Assembly (NCBI RefSeq): GCF_019834675.1
Contig: NZ_JABUBU010000006.1
Span: 1 to 64,000 of the forward strand
DNA: 64,000 nt
Direction of reading: 5' to 3'
Source: Rhodococcoides corynebacterioides
Lineage (GTDB): Bacteria > Actinomycetota > Actinomycetes > Mycobacteriales > Mycobacteriaceae
The notes under the pieces: model-generated
What the model was told of the DNA's origin: nothing
What the model saw: the letters and a program-made list of their open reading frames with translations, nothing else
Database searches by the model: none
Made by a program: the position numbers and the translations under genes
In this document: one piece after another, positions 52,824-63,801 of the stretch
How the letters are laid out: the number at the start of each line of letters is the position of its first letter
How positions within the stretch are numbered: the first letter of the stretch is position 1

Positions 52824-54353
52824 ATGACCAGCCCCCACGCCGTCGCATCACCCCGAGCCGGGCTCCGGGAGTGGGTGGGACTGGCCGTGCTGGTGATGCC
52901 CATCCTCGTGGTGTCGATGGACATGTCGGTCCTCTACCTCGCTCTGCCGTCCCTCACGCTGGACCTGCAACCCAGCAGCGCCGAACAGCTGTGGATTCTC
53001 GACATCTACGGCTTCATGCTCGCCGGATTGCTGGTCACCATGGGCTCGCTGGGCGACCGCATCGGGACCCGCCGCCTGCTGATGATCGGCTCGGTGGTCT
53101 TCGGCGCCGCGTCCGTCCTGGCGGCGTTCTCGCAGACCCCGGAGACCCTCATCGCCTCGCGCGTCCTGCTCGGCATCGGTGGAGCGACCCTCGCCCCCTC
53201 CACCCTGTCGCTCCTGCGCAAGTTGTTCGCCGACCCCGTCCAGCGCGGGTTGGCGGTGGGCGTGTGGACCGCGGGCTTCGCCGGCGGCGGCTCGTTCGGA
53301 CCCGTCGTGGCGGGCTTCCTGCTCGAGCACTTCTGGTGGGGCTCGGTCTTCCTGATCAACCTCCCCATCATGGCCGTCCTGCTCGTCGCGGCGCCCCTGC
53401 TGCTGCCCGAGGCGAAGAACCCCGACCCGGGCCGCTTCGATCTCCTCGCCGTCGCGGCATCGATCGTCACGATGCTCTCCCTCGTCTTCGCCCTCAAGCA
53501 CACCGCCCAGGACGGCGCCGACTGGCAGGCCGGTGTCGCGCTGCTGATCGCCGTCGCCGTCGGAACCTGGTTCGTCCGTCGCCAGCGCGCCAGCAGCCAC
53601 CCCATCATCGACTTCCCGCTGTTCCGGAACCCGGCCTTCTCGGTGGCCGTCGTCGTCATCATGGTGTCGGTCTTCGTCATCGCCGGCTTCAACCTGCTGC
53701 TCTCGCAGTTCCTGCAGCTGGTCATGGGGTACAGCACCCTCGAGGCCGGACTGTGGTCGCTGATCCCGGCCGTGGCCACCGCCGCGGCGTCCCTCACCGC
53801 GCCGTTCGTGATGAAGCGCCGCGCGCCGTCGGTGTTCCTGCTCGGGTCGATCTGCGTCGCCGCGATCGGCGCCGCCGTGGTCGGGCTGGTCGGCCTCCCC
53901 GGATCCGTCACCACCGGCACCACCCTCGCGATCCTGTTGTGCGGCATGGTGATCGCGTCCCTCGGCGTCGGCACCGGAACGACGCTCGGCTCCGATCGGG
54001 TGCTCGCCACCGCGGCACCCGAGAAGGCCGGTGCGGCCGGCGCCGTCTCGGAGACCGGGGCGGAACTCGGCGGCGCCCTGGGCATCGCCGTCCTCGGCTC
54101 GATCAACCTCGCGACCTACCGCCTGGCACTCGGCGGGGACGTCGCGCCCGACAGCACCCTCGCCGGCGTGCTCGGTGATCCCGCGACCGGGTCCGACGTG
54201 GCCGACCGCGCTCGCGACGCCTACGTGGACGGCATGGTCGCCGCCGCCGGCGCCACGGTGGGCATGCTCGTGGTGGCGGGGCTGGCGTCGGCCTTCCTGT
54301 TCCGTCGGGCCCGGACCGCTGCTCCCGACCCGGAGCGCGTGAGCGCCGCCTGA
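52824..54353 (+). CDS. MFS transporter, DHA2 (SmvA-like) family
   Basis: A 509-residue, 14-helix exporter. Signature pieces are MDMSVLYLALPSLTLDLQPS and EQLWILDIYGFMLAG in helices 1-2, the loop GSLGDRIGTRRLLMIGSVVF, and the motif C-type GIGGATLAPSTLSLLRKLF. DHA2 members export quaternary ammonium compounds, dyes or antibiotics by proton antiport. AAGGA precedes the ATG. No adjacent TetR regulator. Confidence 0.92.
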   Translation: MTSPHAVASPRAGLREWVGLAVLVMPILVVSMDMSVLYLALPSLTLDLQPSSAEQLWILDIYGFMLAGLLVTMGSLGDRIGTRRLLMIGSVVFGAASVLAAFSQTPETLIASRVLLGIGGATLAPSTLSLLRKLFADPVQRGLAVGVWTAGFAGGGSFGPVVAGFLLEHFWWGSVFLINLPIMAVLLVAAPLLLPEAKNPDPGRFDLLAVAASIVTMLSLVFALKHTAQDGADWQAGVALLIAVAVGTWFVRRQRASSHPIIDFPLFRNPAFSVAVVVIMVSVFVIAGFNLLLSQFLQLVMGYSTLEAGLWSLIPAVATAAASLTAPFVMKRRAPSVFLLGSICVAAIGAAVVGLVGLPGSVTTGTTLAILLCGMVIASLGVGTGTTLGSDRVLATAAPEKAGAAGAVSETGAELGGALGIAVLGSINLATYRLALGGDVAPDSTLAGVLGDPATGSDVADRARDAYVDGMVAAAGATVGMLVVAGLASAFLFRRARTAAPDPERVSAA

Positions 54354-54391
54354 CCCCGCGCGACTTCCTCCACCGAAGACCCCCGAATACA

Positions 54392-54430
54392 CGTCAGCAC
54401 CCCCTCCCATGACGGGAGGGGGTGCTGACG
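54392..54430. terminator. Bidirectional terminator between MFS gene and gltD
   Basis: A perfect 17-bp stem (CGTCAGCACCCCCTCCC at 54392-54408 with its complement at 54414-54430) around ATGAC, between convergent genes. Confidence 0.85.
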
Positions 54431-54443
54431 GGGGTGATTCCTG

Positions 54444-55910
54444 TTAGCGCTGCGCCATCTGCGTCGGCGTGATCGGTGCCGGCAGGGCGGTCTTGCCCAT
54501 GAGGAAGCTGTCCACGGCCGAGGCGGCGGAGCGGCCCTCGGCGATGGCCCACACGATCAGGGACTGGCCGCGGCCCATGTCTCCGGCCACGAACACGCCC
54601 TCGACGTTGGTGTTCCACTTGTCCGTGCGCGCGACGTTGCCGCGCTCGTTGAGGTTCACACCGAGGTCGGTGAGCAGGCCGGGCTTCTCCGGGCCGGTGA
54701 AGCCCATGGCGAGCAGCACGAGGTCGGCCTCGAGGTGGAAGTCGGAGCCCTCCACCTTGTGGAAGCGGCCGTCCTTGAACTCGACCTCGTGCGCGTCGAG
54801 TCCGGTGACGATGCCGTTCTCGCCGGTGAACTTCTCGGTGTTGACCGAGAACACCCGCTCGCCGCCCTCCTCGTGTGCGGACGACACGCGGTACACCAGC
54901 GGGTACGTCGGCCACGGCGTGGAGTCGGCGCGCTCCTCGGGCGGGCGCGGCATGATCTCGAACTGGTGGACGCTCGCCGCACCCTGACGGTGCGACGTGC
55001 CCAGGCAGTCCGCGCCGGTGTCGCCGCCGCCGATGATGACGACCTTCTTGCCCCGCGCGGTGATCGGCGGCTGGCCGTTGGCGTCGGTGACGTCGTCGCC
55101 GAGCTGCACCCGGTTGGCCCACGGCAGGAACTCCATGGCCTGATGGATGCCGCCGTACTCGCGGCCCGGCACCTCGAGATCGCGGGCCTTCGTGGCACCG
55201 CCGGAGAGAACGACGGCGTCGAACTGCGCCCGCAGGTCCGCGGCCGTGATGTCGACACCGACGTTCACGCCGGTGCGGAAGATGGTGCCCTCGGCCTCCA
55301 TCTGCGCGATGCGGCGATCGATGTGCCGCTTCTCCATCTTGAACTCGGGGATGCCGTAGCGGAGCAGACCGCCGATGCGGTCGGCGCGCTCGAAGACCGT
55401 GACCGTGTGGCCGGCCCGCGTGAGCTGCTGCGCCGCTGCGAGTCCCGCCGGACCCGAGCCGACCACCGCCACCGTCTTGCCGGTGAGGTACGTCGGGTAG
55501 ACGGGCTGGACCCACCCCTCGTCGAAGGCGCGGTCGATGATCTCGACCTCGACCTGCTTGATGGTCACCGGATCCTGGTTGATGCCCAGGACGCACGACG
55601 CCTCGCACGGCGCCGGGCACAGCCGCCCGGTGAACTCCGGGAAGTTGTTGGTGGCGTGCAGCCGGTCGATGGACTCGCGCCACCGGTCCTTGTACACCAG
55701 GTCGTTCCACTCGGGAATGAGATTCCCCAACGGACATCCGTTATGGCAGAACGGGATACCACAGTCCATGCAGCGGCTGGCCTGCGTCCGCAGCGTGTCC
55801 GTCGAGAAGTCCTCGTAGACCTCTTTCCAGTCCATCAGACGCAGGTCGACGGGACGGCGCTTCGGCAGTTCCCTGGACGTGTTCTTCAGAAATCCCTGCG
55901 GGTCACCCAC
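54444..55910 (-). CDS. gltD: Glutamate synthase small subunit
   Basis: Supplies electrons from NADPH to the large subunit. The 488-residue protein has the N-terminal cysteine clusters for 4Fe-4S centres ([17 protein letters not shown] and CPAPCEASC), the FAD site [17 protein letters not shown], and the NADPH site [19 protein letters not shown]. The C-terminal [20 protein letters not shown] completes the FAD fold. Its start overlaps the gltB stop by 8 bp. Confidence 0.96.
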   Translation of the reverse strand: MGDPQGFLKNTSRELPKRRPVDLRLMDWKEVYEDFSTDTLRTQASRCMDCGIPFCHNGCPLGNLIPEWNDLVYKDRWRESIDRLHATNNFPEFTGRLCPAPCEASCVLGINQDPVTIKQVEVEIIDRAFDEGWVQPVYPTYLTGKTVAVVGSGPAGLAAAQQLTRAGHTVTVFERADRIGGLLRYGIPEFKMEKRHIDRRIAQMEAEGTIFRTGVNVGVDITAADLRAQFDAVVLSGGATKARDLEVPGREYGGIHQAMEFLPWANRVQLGDDVTDANGQPPITARGKKVVIIGGGDTGADCLGTSHRQGAASVHQFEIMPRPPEERADSTPWPTYPLVYRVSSAHEEGGERVFSVNTEKFTGENGIVTGLDAHEVEFKDGRFHKVEGSDFHLEADLVLLAMGFTGPEKPGLLTDLGVNLNERGNVARTDKWNTNVEGVFVAGDMGRGQSLIVWAIAEGRSAASAVDSFLMGKTALPAPITPTQMAQR

Positions 55911-58900
55911 GAGCTGCCTCCATGATCGCCTCGTCCACGTCGGCGCCGTTCTTCTCGGCTTCGGAAATGGCGAGCAGTACCTTCTTGTAATCCCGCGGCA
56001 TCACCTTCACGAAGTGATTCACCTGCTGCGACCAGTCCGCGAGGATGCGCTCGGCGACCTCGGATCCGGTCTGGTCGCGGTGGCGGGTGACCGCGTCCTT
56101 GAGCCACGCGAACTCGTCGCCCTCGAGGGCTTCGATGTCCACCAGCTCGGTGTTGAGATTGGCCTCGAACGTCGAGTTCGGATCGAACACGAACGCCACG
56201 CCGCCGGACATGCCGGCACCGAAGTTGCGTCCGGTCTCGCCGAGAATGACCACCTTGCCACCGGTCATGTACTCGCAGCCGTGGTCGCCCACACCCTCGA
56301 CGACGGCGGTGGCGCCGGAGTTGCGCACCGCGAACCGCTCGCCGACGACACCGCGGATCAGCGCCTCTCCTTCGGTGGCACCGAAGAGGATGACGTTGCC
56401 GGCGATGATGTTGTTCTCGGCGACGAAGTCCGGGTTGGCGTCGCGCGACGGGCGCACGACGATCCGACCGCCGGACAGTCCCTTGCCGACGAAGTCGTTG
56501 GCGTCACCCTCGAGCCGCAGCGTCATGCCCTTGGGCACGAACGCGCCGAAGCTGTTGCCGGCGGACCCGGTGAAGGTGATGTCGATGGTGTCGTCGGGAA
56601 GGCCGTCGGCACCGTACTTCTTGGTCAGCTCGTGGCCGAGCATGGTGCCCACCGTGCGGTTCACGTTGGTGATGCGGGTGGTGAACTGCACCTTCTCGCC
56701 CGAGTCCAGCGCCTCACGGCTCTGGGTGATGAGCTGCTGATCCAGCGCCTTGTCCAGCGAATGATCCTGGGTGCCCGTGCAGTACAGGTCCTGGTTCATG
56801 AACGCCGACTCGGGCTGGTCCAGGATCGGCGACAGGTCGAGCTTCGACGCCTTCCAGTGCTCCTTGGCCGCGGTGGTGTCGAGCAGGCCGACCTGGCCGA
56901 CGGCCTCGTCGAGCGTGCGGAAACCGAACTCGGCCAGGTACTCCCGGACCTCCTCGGCGATGTAGAGGAAGAAGTTCTCCACGAACTCCGGCTGACCCGC
57001 GAACCGCTTGCGCAGCACCGGGTTCTGCGTCGCGACGCCCACCGGGCAGGTGTCCAGGTGGCAGACGCGCATCATGATGCAGCCGGAGACCACCAGCGGT
57101 GCGGTGGCGAAGCCGAACTCCTCGCCGCCGAGCAGGGCGGCGACCATGACGTCGCGGCCGGTCTTGAGCTGACCGTCGACCTGCACCACGATGCGATCGC
57201 GAAGTCCGTTGAGCAGCAACGTCTGCTGGGTCTCGGCCAGGCCGAGCTCCCACGGCGCACCCGCGTGCTTGACGGAAGTGAGCGGCGTCGCGCCCGTGCC
57301 GCCGTCGTGACCCGAGATGAGGACGACGTCCGCGTGCGCCTTCGAGACGCCGGCGGCGACCGTGCCCACACCGATCTCACTGACCAGCTTGACGTGGATG
57401 CGGGCCGACGGGTTCGCGTTCTTCAGGTCGTGGATCAGCTGCGCGAGATCCTCGATCGAGTAGATGTCGTGGTGCGGGGGCGGCGAGATCAGACCCACGC
57501 CCGGCGTGGAGTGCCGAACCTCGGCCACCCACGGGTACACCTTGTGCGCCGGAAGCTGGCCGCCCTCACCGGGCTTGGCTCCCTGCGCCATCTTGATCTG
57601 GATGTCGGTGCAGTTGGTCAGGTAGTTCGACGTGACGCCGAAGCGGCCCGACGCGACCTGCTTGATGGCCGACCGACGCGAATCGCCGTTCTCGTCCGGC
57701 GTGAAGCGCGCGACGTCCTCGCCGCCCTCACCGGAGTTCGAGCGACCGCCGAGGCGGTTCATCGCGATGGCGAGCGTCTCGTGCGCCTCGGCGGAGATGG
57801 AGCCGTAGCTCATCGCGCCGGTGGAGAAGCGCTTGACGATCTCGCGCGCCGACTCGACCTCCTCGATCGGGATCGGGCTCCGGCCCTCGGTGCGGAAGCG
57901 GAACAACCCGCGCAGCGACGCCAGCCGCTCCGACTGGTCGTCCACCATCTGCGTGTACTCCTTGAACACCCGGTACTGGCCGGTGCGCGTGGCGTGCTGC
58001 AGCTTGAAGACCGTGTCCGGGTTGAACAGGTGGTACTCGCCCTCGCGGCGCCACTGGTACTCGCCACCGGTCTCGAGCTCCCGGTGTGCGCGCTCGAACT
58101 TGTTGTCCAGGTAGGCGACTCCGTGGCGCGCGGCCACGTCGGCAGCGATCTGGTCGAGGTCGATACCGCCCAGCGGCGAGGTGACGCCGTGGAAGTACTC
58201 GTCGATCAGGTCCTGCGAGAGACCGATGACCTGGAACAGCTGGGCACCGGTGTACGACGCCAGCGTGGAGATGCCCATCTTGGACATCACCTTGAGCACG
58301 CCCTTGCCGGCGGCCTTGATGTAGTTGCGCACGGCGGTGTCGTACTCGACGCCCTGCAGGTTGCCGCGCTCGATCATGTCCTCGATGGACTCGAAGGCCA
58401 TGTACGGATTGACCGCGGCCGCACCGAATCCCACGAGCGTGGCCATGTGGTGCACCTCGCGGGCGTCACCGGCCTCCACGATCAGACCCACCTTGGTGCG
58501 CGTCTTCTCCCGCACCAGGTGATGGTGGACCGCCGAGGTGAGCAGCAGCGACGGGATCGGCGCCAGCTTCTCGTTGGACTCCCGGTCCGACAGGATGACG
58601 ATGCGGGCGCCGCCGGCGATGGCCGCGGACACCTGCTTGCGGATGATCTCCAGCGAACGACGCAGTCCCTCACCGCTTTTCGCCACCGGGTACAGGCCGC
58701 GGACGACCACCGAGCGCAGCTCGTCGAGGTTGCCGTCGTCGTTGATGTGGACGAGCTTGGCCAGCTCGTCGTTGTGCAGAATCGGCGAGTGCAGCACGAT
58801 CTGGCGGCACGCCTCGGCGGTGGGCTGCAACAGATCCCGCTCCGGGCCGATGGTGCCGCCGAGGCTGGTCACCACTTCCTCGCGGATGGCGTCGAGCGGC

Positions 58901-60504
58901 GGGTTGGTCACCTGCGCGAAGAGCTGCGAGAAGTAGTCGAAGAGCATCCGCGGACGGGCCGAGAGCACCGCGACGGGCGTGTCCGTGCCCATCGAGCCGA
59001 TGGCCTCGGCGCCGGTCTTCGCCATGGGGGCGAGCAGGACGTTCAGTTCCTCGGTGGTGTACCCGAAGATCTGCTGGCGGATGAGCACGCGGTCGTGCGA
59101 CATGTGCACGTGCGGCCGCTCCGGCAGCTGGTCGACGCTGAGCAGGCCCTGATCCAGCCATTCCTGGTAGGGGTGCTCGGCCGCGAGCTCGTCCTTGATC
59201 TCGTCGTCGCTGACGATGCGGCCCTGCGCGGTGTCCACGAGGAACATGCGGCCCGGCTGCAGGCGGACCTTCTTGACGATGCGCGACGGCTCGATGTCGA
59301 GAACGCCGACCTCGGACGCCATGACGACCAGACCGTCGTCGGTGACCCACAGACGCGAGGGACGCAGACCGTTGCGGTCGAGCACCGCACCGATGACGGT
59401 GCCGTCGGTGAAGCACACCGACGCGGGGCCGTCCCACGGCTCCATCAGCGTCGAGTGGTACTGGTAGAACGCCCGGCGCGCGGGGTCCATGGTCTCGTGG
59501 TGCTCCCAGGCCTCCGGGATCATCATGAGGACCGCGTGCGGCAGGCTGCGGCCGCCGAGGTGCAGGAACTCGAGCACCTCGTCGAAGCGTGCCGTGTCCG
59601 AGGCGCCGCGCGTGCACACGGGGAAGATCGCGTCGAGCTTCTCGCGGCCGCCGAAGGCGTCGGAGTCGATCAGCGCTTCCCGCGCGCGCATCCAGTTCTC
59701 GTTGCCGGTGACGGTGTTGATCTCCCCGTTGTGGGCGACCCGCCGGAACGGGTGGGCCAGCGGCCACGACGGGAACGTGTTGGTGGAGAAGCGGGAGTGC
59801 ACCAGACCGAGAGCGCTCTCGACGCGCTCGTCCTGCAGGTCGAGGTAGAAGCCCTTCAGCTGCGGCGTCGTCAGCATGCCCTTGTAGACGATGGTCGACG
59901 GCGACAGCGACGGGAAGTACACGGACTCGCGGCCGGGGCCGTCCTTGCCCGGACCCTCGGTGCCCAGCTCGTGCTCGACGCGCTTGCGCGCGACGAAGGC
60001 CCGACGCTCGAGGTCCAGCCCGGTGAGCGACCGGTCCGGAGCGGCGACGAACAGCTGGCGGAACGTCGGCATCGCGTCGCGCGCCAACGCGCCCAGGGAC
60101 GCGTCGTCGGTCTCGACGGTGCGCCAGCCCAGAACCTCGAGGCCCTCCTCGACGACGATGCGCTCGACCCCGGCGACGGCTTCCTGCACCGCGGCGCGAG
60201 CCTGCGGGAGGAAGGCGATGCCGGTGGCGTAGGCACCCTCGGCCGGAAGCTCGAAGTCCACGACGGCGCGGTAGAACGCGTCCGGCACCTGGATGAGGAT
60301 GCCCGCACCGTCACCGGTGTTGGGTTCGGCGCCGGCGGCGCCGCGGTGTTCGAGATTGACCAGCGCGGTGATCGCCTTGTCGACGATGTCGCGGCTGCGA
60401 CGGCCGTACATGTCGACGACGAACGCGACACCACAGGAATCGTGTTCGTGGGCGGGGTCGTAGAGGCCCTGTGCTGCTGGGTACCGGTGACCGGGAATCT
60501 GCAT
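55903..60504 (-). CDS. gltB: Glutamate synthase large subunit
   Basis: Makes two glutamates from glutamine and 2-oxoglutarate. The 1533-residue protein begins [20 protein letters not shown], with the glutaminase catalytic Cys in HDSCGVAF at residue 24; the mature enzyme normally starts at this Cys. An FMN-binding synthase barrel follows ([40 protein letters not shown]). The 3Fe-4S cluster motif is [19 protein letters not shown]. The C-terminal alpha-beta-like GXGXG repeat domain contains [20 protein letters not shown]. The frame is open 47 codons further, but the ATG at 60504 gives the canonical N terminus. First gene of gltBD. Confidence 0.97.
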   Translation of the reverse strand: MQIPGHRYPAAQGLYDPAHEHDSCGVAFVVDMYGRRSRDIVDKAITALVNLEHRGAAGAEPNTGDGAGILIQVPDAFYRAVVDFELPAEGAYATGIAFLPQARAAVQEAVAGVERIVVEEGLEVLGWRTVETDDASLGALARDAMPTFRQLFVAAPDRSLTGLDLERRAFVARKRVEHELGTEGPGKDGPGRESVYFPSLSPSTIVYKGMLTTPQLKGFYLDLQDERVESALGLVHSRFSTNTFPSWPLAHPFRRVAHNGEINTVTGNENWMRAREALIDSDAFGGREKLDAIFPVCTRGASDTARFDEVLEFLHLGGRSLPHAVLMMIPEAWEHHETMDPARRAFYQYHSTLMEPWDGPASVCFTDGTVIGAVLDRNGLRPSRLWVTDDGLVVMASEVGVLDIEPSRIVKKVRLQPGRMFLVDTAQGRIVSDDEIKDELAAEHPYQEWLDQGLLSVDQLPERPHVHMSHDRVLIRQQIFGYTTEELNVLLAPMAKTGAEAIGSMGTDTPVAVLSARPRMLFDYFSQLFAQVTNPPLDAIREEVVTSLGGTIGPERDLLQPTAEACRQIVLHSPILHNDELAKLVHINDDGNLDELRSVVVRGLYPVAKSGEGLRRSLEIIRKQVSAAIAGGARIVILSDRESNEKLAPIPSLLLTSAVHHHLVREKTRTKVGLIVEAGDAREVHHMATLVGFGAAAVNPYMAFESIEDMIERGNLQGVEYDTAVRNYIKAAGKGVLKVMSKMGISTLASYTGAQLFQVIGLSQDLIDEYFHGVTSPLGGIDLDQIAADVAARHGVAYLDNKFERAHRELETGGEYQWRREGEYHLFNPDTVFKLQHATRTGQYRVFKEYTQMVDDQSERLASLRGLFRFRTEGRSPIPIEEVESAREIVKRFSTGAMSYGSISAEAHETLAIAMNRLGGRSNSGEGGEDVARFTPDENGDSRRSAIKQVASGRFGVTSNYLTNCTDIQIKMAQGAKPGEGGQLPAHKVYPWVAEVRHSTPGVGLISPPPHHDIYSIEDLAQLIHDLKNANPSARIHVKLVSEIGVGTVAAGVSKAHADVVLISGHDGGTGATPLTSVKHAGAPWELGLAETQQTLLLNGLRDRIVVQVDGQLKTGRDVMVAALLGGEEFGFATAPLVVSGCIMMRVCHLDTCPVGVATQNPVLRKRFAGQPEFVENFFLYIAEEVREYLAEFGFRTLDEAVGQVGLLDTTAAKEHWKASKLDLSPILDQPESAFMNQDLYCTGTQDHSLDKALDQQLITQSREALDSGEKVQFTTRITNVNRTVGTMLGHELTKKYGADGLPDDTIDITFTGSAGNSFGAFVPKGMTLRLEGDANDFVGKGLSGGRIVVRPSRDANPDFVAENNIIAGNVILFGATEGEALIRGVVGERFAVRNSGATAVVEGVGDHGCEYMTGGKVVILGETGRNFGAGMSGGVAFVFDPNSTFEANLNTELVDIEALEGDEFAWLKDAVTRHRDQTGSEVAERILADWSQQVNHFVKVMPRDYKKVLLAISEAEKNGADVDEAIMEAARG

Positions 60505-61128
60505 GGTGTCTTGCCTCACTGCGAGTCGAGCCAGAATCCGCGTCGGCCGATTCCTCGGGCACGCTCGCCGAGACGAGATCGAGCGCGCGAGGCGATCAGG
60601 AGCCGCCGCGGGGCGGTTCGAGAGCGGGTTCGCCGTTGAACACACACTCAGGTCGGGCTACCGGTCGGACCCATGGCCGCGCCGCTCGATGATGGTGCTC
60701 GAGCGGTGCGCCGGGCGGCCGAACCGGGTGTTGTCCGGGCAGGGGGGAGTGCTTGTGGGTCCACCCCGCGAGGAAAACGATAGGTCAGCACCCCGACAAC
60801 ATCACAAACAAGGGTAACCTTCTCGGCCCCTACCTGCGACGACGTCGGTGACGACGACGGAAAGCGGGCCGCCGGGCGACGCTGCCCGGCGTCGTGAGGG
60901 CCCGTCCGCGGGCGGGCGGTCGACGGAACCGATCGGGAGAACCCGGGGCGGTCGACGCGCCGCATCGGTGAGGACACGATCACGCAACGCCGACGATACC
61001 GGGCCGACACGAACCGCAACAGAGACGTGCACGACACAGGCGGTACAGGGACACAGGCAGTACAAGGAAACGGAGAAGGTCCCGAAACGACTACTGGCCG
61101 TAGCGATGAGAATCAGCTACGGCCAGCG
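60505..61128. other. Long leader/intergenic region upstream of gltB
   Basis: About 620 bp without a supported gene between gltB and tRNA-Leu. It contains short A+T-rich pockets (around 60775-60830), a likely site for the gltB promoter and for nitrogen regulators, but I see no clear -35/-10 pair or convincing GlnR/AmtR site. The tRNA terminator lies at its right end. Confidence 0.45.
61094..61126 (-). terminator. Hairpin terminator after tRNA-Leu
   Basis: CTGGCCGTAGC (61094-61104) pairs exactly with GCTACGGCCAG (61116-61126) around 11 nt, starting three bases beyond the tRNA CCA end. Confidence 0.7.
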
Positions 61129-61214
61129 TGGTGGGCGAAGGGGGACTTGAACCCCCACGTCCCGAAGGACACTGGCACCTGAAGCCAGCGCGTCTGCCAT
61201 TCCGCCACTCGCCC
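61129..61214 (-). tRNA. tRNA-Leu (anticodon CAG)
   Basis: On the minus strand the 86-nt sequence starts GGGCGAGTGGCGGAATGGCA, with a 5-bp anticodon stem CTGGC/GCCAG around the loop TTCAGGT. It has a long leucine-type variable arm (TGTCCTTCGGGACG), the T arm GGGGGTTCAAGTCCCCC, and an encoded CCA. The G-rich acceptor arm pairs fully. It decodes CUG. The same tRNA sits next to fhaA in related actinobacteria. Confidence 0.96.
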
Positions 61215-61411
61215 GAGCGACCCGAGAACGGTAGCACGACGGTTCCGCCGAGCCGAAATCGTCGGCGCCTCGACGACCCGTCCGGACCGTTCGCCGGTTT
61301 TCGCGGGCCGCGGCCGAGCCGAGCGACGGATTCGGCCGTATAGCATGAATGAGCGTTCCCGGACCGCCGGGACACGCAGTCGTGTCCGAAGCGCAGTCGA
61401 GGGAGGGTGAC

Positions 61412-63118
61412 GTGGGAGTCGTTCAACGGTTCGAGCGCAAGCTGCAGAGTGCCGTCGGCGACGCTTTCGCGCGGGTGTTCGGCGGCGGAGTGGTGCCGGC
61501 GGAGGTCGAGGCAGCCCTGCGCCAGGAAGCCCTCGGCGGGATCCGCACGCTCGACGGCGGACACGTCCTCGCGCCCAACGACTACGTCATCACCATCAGC
61601 CCCGCCGACCACGAGCGGCTGGCCTCCGACCAGGATCTGACCACCCGCGCGTTCTCCCGTCACCTGCAGGACTACATCGCCGAGCAGGGATGGCAGACCT
61701 ACGGCGGCGTCGTCGTCCGGTTCGAGGCCGCGCAGTCGCTGCACACCGGTCAGTTCCGCACGGCCGGCCGCGTGGACCCCGACGCGGGGACCGACCGCGA
61801 CCGCGTCCCCGCCGCCGGTCAGACTCGAGACCGTCCGCACCGTCCCACCCCGTCGACATCAGGAGCCGTCTCCATGACTCAGAATCCCGGGAATCGCACC
61901 GAGGGCGACGAGCCCGATCGCGACGCCGGATCCGTCACCCACGGCCCACGCAACGGCAGCGCCTACCCGGGCGAGACCGCGTCGGGCCCGGAGTCGGGCA
62001 ACCGCGTTCGGCCGCCCGCCGGGTACCCGGGGCGTCCCGCGGCGGACGCACGGTCGCGCGGCCCGGTCGCGCCCTACGGCGCGCCGAACGCCGACCAGGG
62101 TGACCGTGCCGACGGCCCCGGCGGCGACCGCGGCCAGGACGATCGCGGCGCGGGCCGGGGCGGCTACGACTCCCCGTACGACCCCCAGTACGACGCGCAG
62201 TACGGCCAGGGCGGCTACGGCCGTGGCGGGTACCAGCCGGGCTACGAGCAGGCGGGCCACGACCAGCGCGGCTACGGCCAGGGCGGCTACGGCCAGGGCG
62301 GGTACCAGGGTGGGTACGGTCAGGGCGGATACCCGCCGGGTCGCTACCCGCAGGACGATCCGCGCGGCTACGGCCAGGGTGGCCAGGGCGGATATCAGCC
62401 GGGCTACGAGCAGGCGGGTCAGGACCAGCGCGGCTACCCGCAGGGCGGGTACGGCCAGAGCGGATACGACGACCGCGGCTACGGCCAGGGCGGGTACGAC
62501 GACCGCGGCTACGGCCGTGGCGGCTACGACCAGGGCGCGTACGACCAGGGCGGGTACGGGCGGCCGGGTCCGGATCCGCGTGCGTACGGTCGTCCCGACC
62601 AGCCGGGTCACGACGCACGACCGGCGTACGACCAGCCGGCGTACGACCAGCCGGGTCACGAGCAGCAGGCCTACGGCCGGGCGCCCTACGACCCGTCGGC
62701 CGCGGACTCCCGCGCGTACGGCGGCGGTGCCGGGTACGACGGCGGCGCGGGCTACGACAGCGGCGCGGGCTACGACGGCCCGTCCACCCAGGGCTACCGC
62801 GCTCCCGACCTGCACGACGCTCCGGTGGGGACGACCACCGCGACGTTGTCGCTCGAGGACGGCAGCGGACGCCAGTTCCAGCTGCGCGACGGCGCCAACA
62901 TCGTCGGCCGCGGCCAGGACGCCCACTTCCGGCTCCCCGACACCGGCGTCTCGCGTCGTCACTTCGAGGTGCGGTGGGACGGCCGCGTGGCGACGTTGTC
63001 CGATCTCGGCTCGACCAACGGCACCACGGTCAACGGGTCACCGGTGCAGGACTGGCAGCTGGCCGACGGGGACGTGGTGCGGGCCGGGCATTCCGAGATC
63101 CTGGTGCGCATCGTCTGA
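61412..63118 (+). CDS. fhaA: FHA domain protein FhaA with DUF3662
   Basis: A 568-residue signalling adaptor. Residues 1-115 are the DUF3662 domain (VVQRFERKLQSAVGDAFARV). The centre, about 160-460, is a disordered Gly/Tyr/Gln/Asp-rich stretch with many GYGQGGY and YDDRGYG repeats. The C-terminal FHA domain (NIVGRGQDAHFRLPDTGVSR, RRHFEV and LGSTNGTTVNG) binds phosphothreonine. In mycobacteria FhaA binds the kinase PknB and the lipid-II flippase MviN to control peptidoglycan synthesis. The GTG at 61412 is chosen for the GGGAGGG site; longer frames start at 61349. Confidence 0.93.
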   Translation: MGVVQRFERKLQSAVGDAFARVFGGGVVPAEVEAALRQEALGGIRTLDGGHVLAPNDYVITISPADHERLASDQDLTTRAFSRHLQDYIAEQGWQTYGGVVVRFEAAQSLHTGQFRTAGRVDPDAGTDRDRVPAAGQTRDRPHRPTPSTSGAVSMTQNPGNRTEGDEPDRDAGSVTHGPRNGSAYPGETASGPESGNRVRPPAGYPGRPAADARSRGPVAPYGAPNADQGDRADGPGGDRGQDDRGAGRGGYDSPYDPQYDAQYGQGGYGRGGYQPGYEQAGHDQRGYGQGGYGQGGYQGGYGQGGYPPGRYPQDDPRGYGQGGQGGYQPGYEQAGQDQRGYPQGGYGQSGYDDRGYGQGGYDDRGYGRGGYDQGAYDQGGYGRPGPDPRAYGRPDQPGHDARPAYDQPAYDQPGHEQQAYGRAPYDPSAADSRAYGGGAGYDGGAGYDSGAGYDGPSTQGYRAPDLHDAPVGTTTATLSLEDGSGRQFQLRDGANIVGRGQDAHFRLPDTGVSRRHFEVRWDGRVATLSDLGSTNGTTVNGSPVQDWQLADGDVVRAGHSEILVRIV

Positions 63119-63230
63119 TCCGCAGACGGCGGGCGGTCGCACCGACGTGGCGTCGGTGTACCGCCGCTGTCACCCCCTGCCCCTATGATGCTGCGAGGCG
63201 GCACACGTGACCCGTGTGCCGGCTCGATCC

Positions 63231-63290
63231 TGTCCACCCCGTCAACGCTGTCCACCCCGTCGACCACCCCGTCGACGCTGTCGAACCCCG
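63231..63290 (+). repeat. Short degenerate tandem repeats upstream of fhaB
   Basis: GTCCACCCCGTC and variants (GTCGACCACCCC, GTCGACGCT) recur three to four times between fhaA and fhaB. A TATGAT hexamer (63184-63189), a possible -10, lies about 45 bp before. Meaning unknown; they may affect the leader. Confidence 0.4.
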
Positions 63291-63339
63291 GTCGAGATCC
63301 CCGTCGACGACCCACCGGTGCCACGAGGAGGTGATCGCT

Positions 63340-63801
63340 GTGCAAGGACTCGTGCTGCAGCTCACGCGCGCGGGCTTTCTGGTGGTGCTGTGGCTGTTCG
63401 TGTGGGCCGTCCTGCGCACTCTGCGCTCGGACATCTACGCCGCCTCCGGACTCCGCGTGCCACCCCGCTCCCGCAAGACACCGGTGTCGCTGCCGGGCCG
63501 CAAGCAGAAGGTGGCCAAGTACCTCGTCGTCACCCAGGGCTCGTTGGCCGGCACCCGCATCACCCTCGGGACGCAACCGGTCCTCATGGGGCGAGCCGAC
63601 GATTCCACCCTGGTGCTCACCGACGACTACGCGTCCACCCGTCACGCGCGGTTGTCGCCGCGGGGCAGTGACTGGTACGTCGAGGACCTCGGGTCCACCA
63701 ACGGCACCTACCTCGACCGCGTGAAGGTGACCACGGCCGTGCGCGTTCCGCTCGGCACCCCCGTCCGCGTCGGCAAGACCGTGATCGAGTTGCGCCCGTG
63801 A
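63340..63801 (+). CDS. fhaB: FHA domain membrane protein FhaB (FipA)
   Basis: A 153-residue protein with one N-terminal helix (AGFLVVLWLFVWAVLRTL), a basic linker and an FHA domain (PVLMGRADDSTLVLTDDYAS, TRHARLSPRG and LGSTNGTYLD). In mycobacteria it links the kinases PknA/PknB to FtsZ and FtsQ during division. The GTG at 63340 follows GAGGAGG (63325-63331); earlier in-frame starts lie in the tandem repeats. Its stop overlaps pstP as GTGA. Confidence 0.93.
   Translation: MQGLVLQLTRAGFLVVLWLFVWAVLRTLRSDIYAASGLRVPPRSRKTPVSLPGRKQKVAKYLVVTQGSLAGTRITLGTQPVLMGRADDSTLVLTDDYASTRHARLSPRGSDWYVEDLGSTNGTYLDRVKVTTAVRVPLGTPVRVGKTVIELRP

Noticed and set aside
55879-60639. A 1586-residue open frame antisense to gltB
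   Set aside because: It is an artefact of high G+C codon bias opposite a very well supported gene; its translation is Arg/Asp/Val-rich without any domain.
60505-61093. Riboswitch or GlnR site in the gltB leader
   Set aside because: Only isolated half-site-like pieces (GTTAC) were seen; no recognised RNA class or paired operator.
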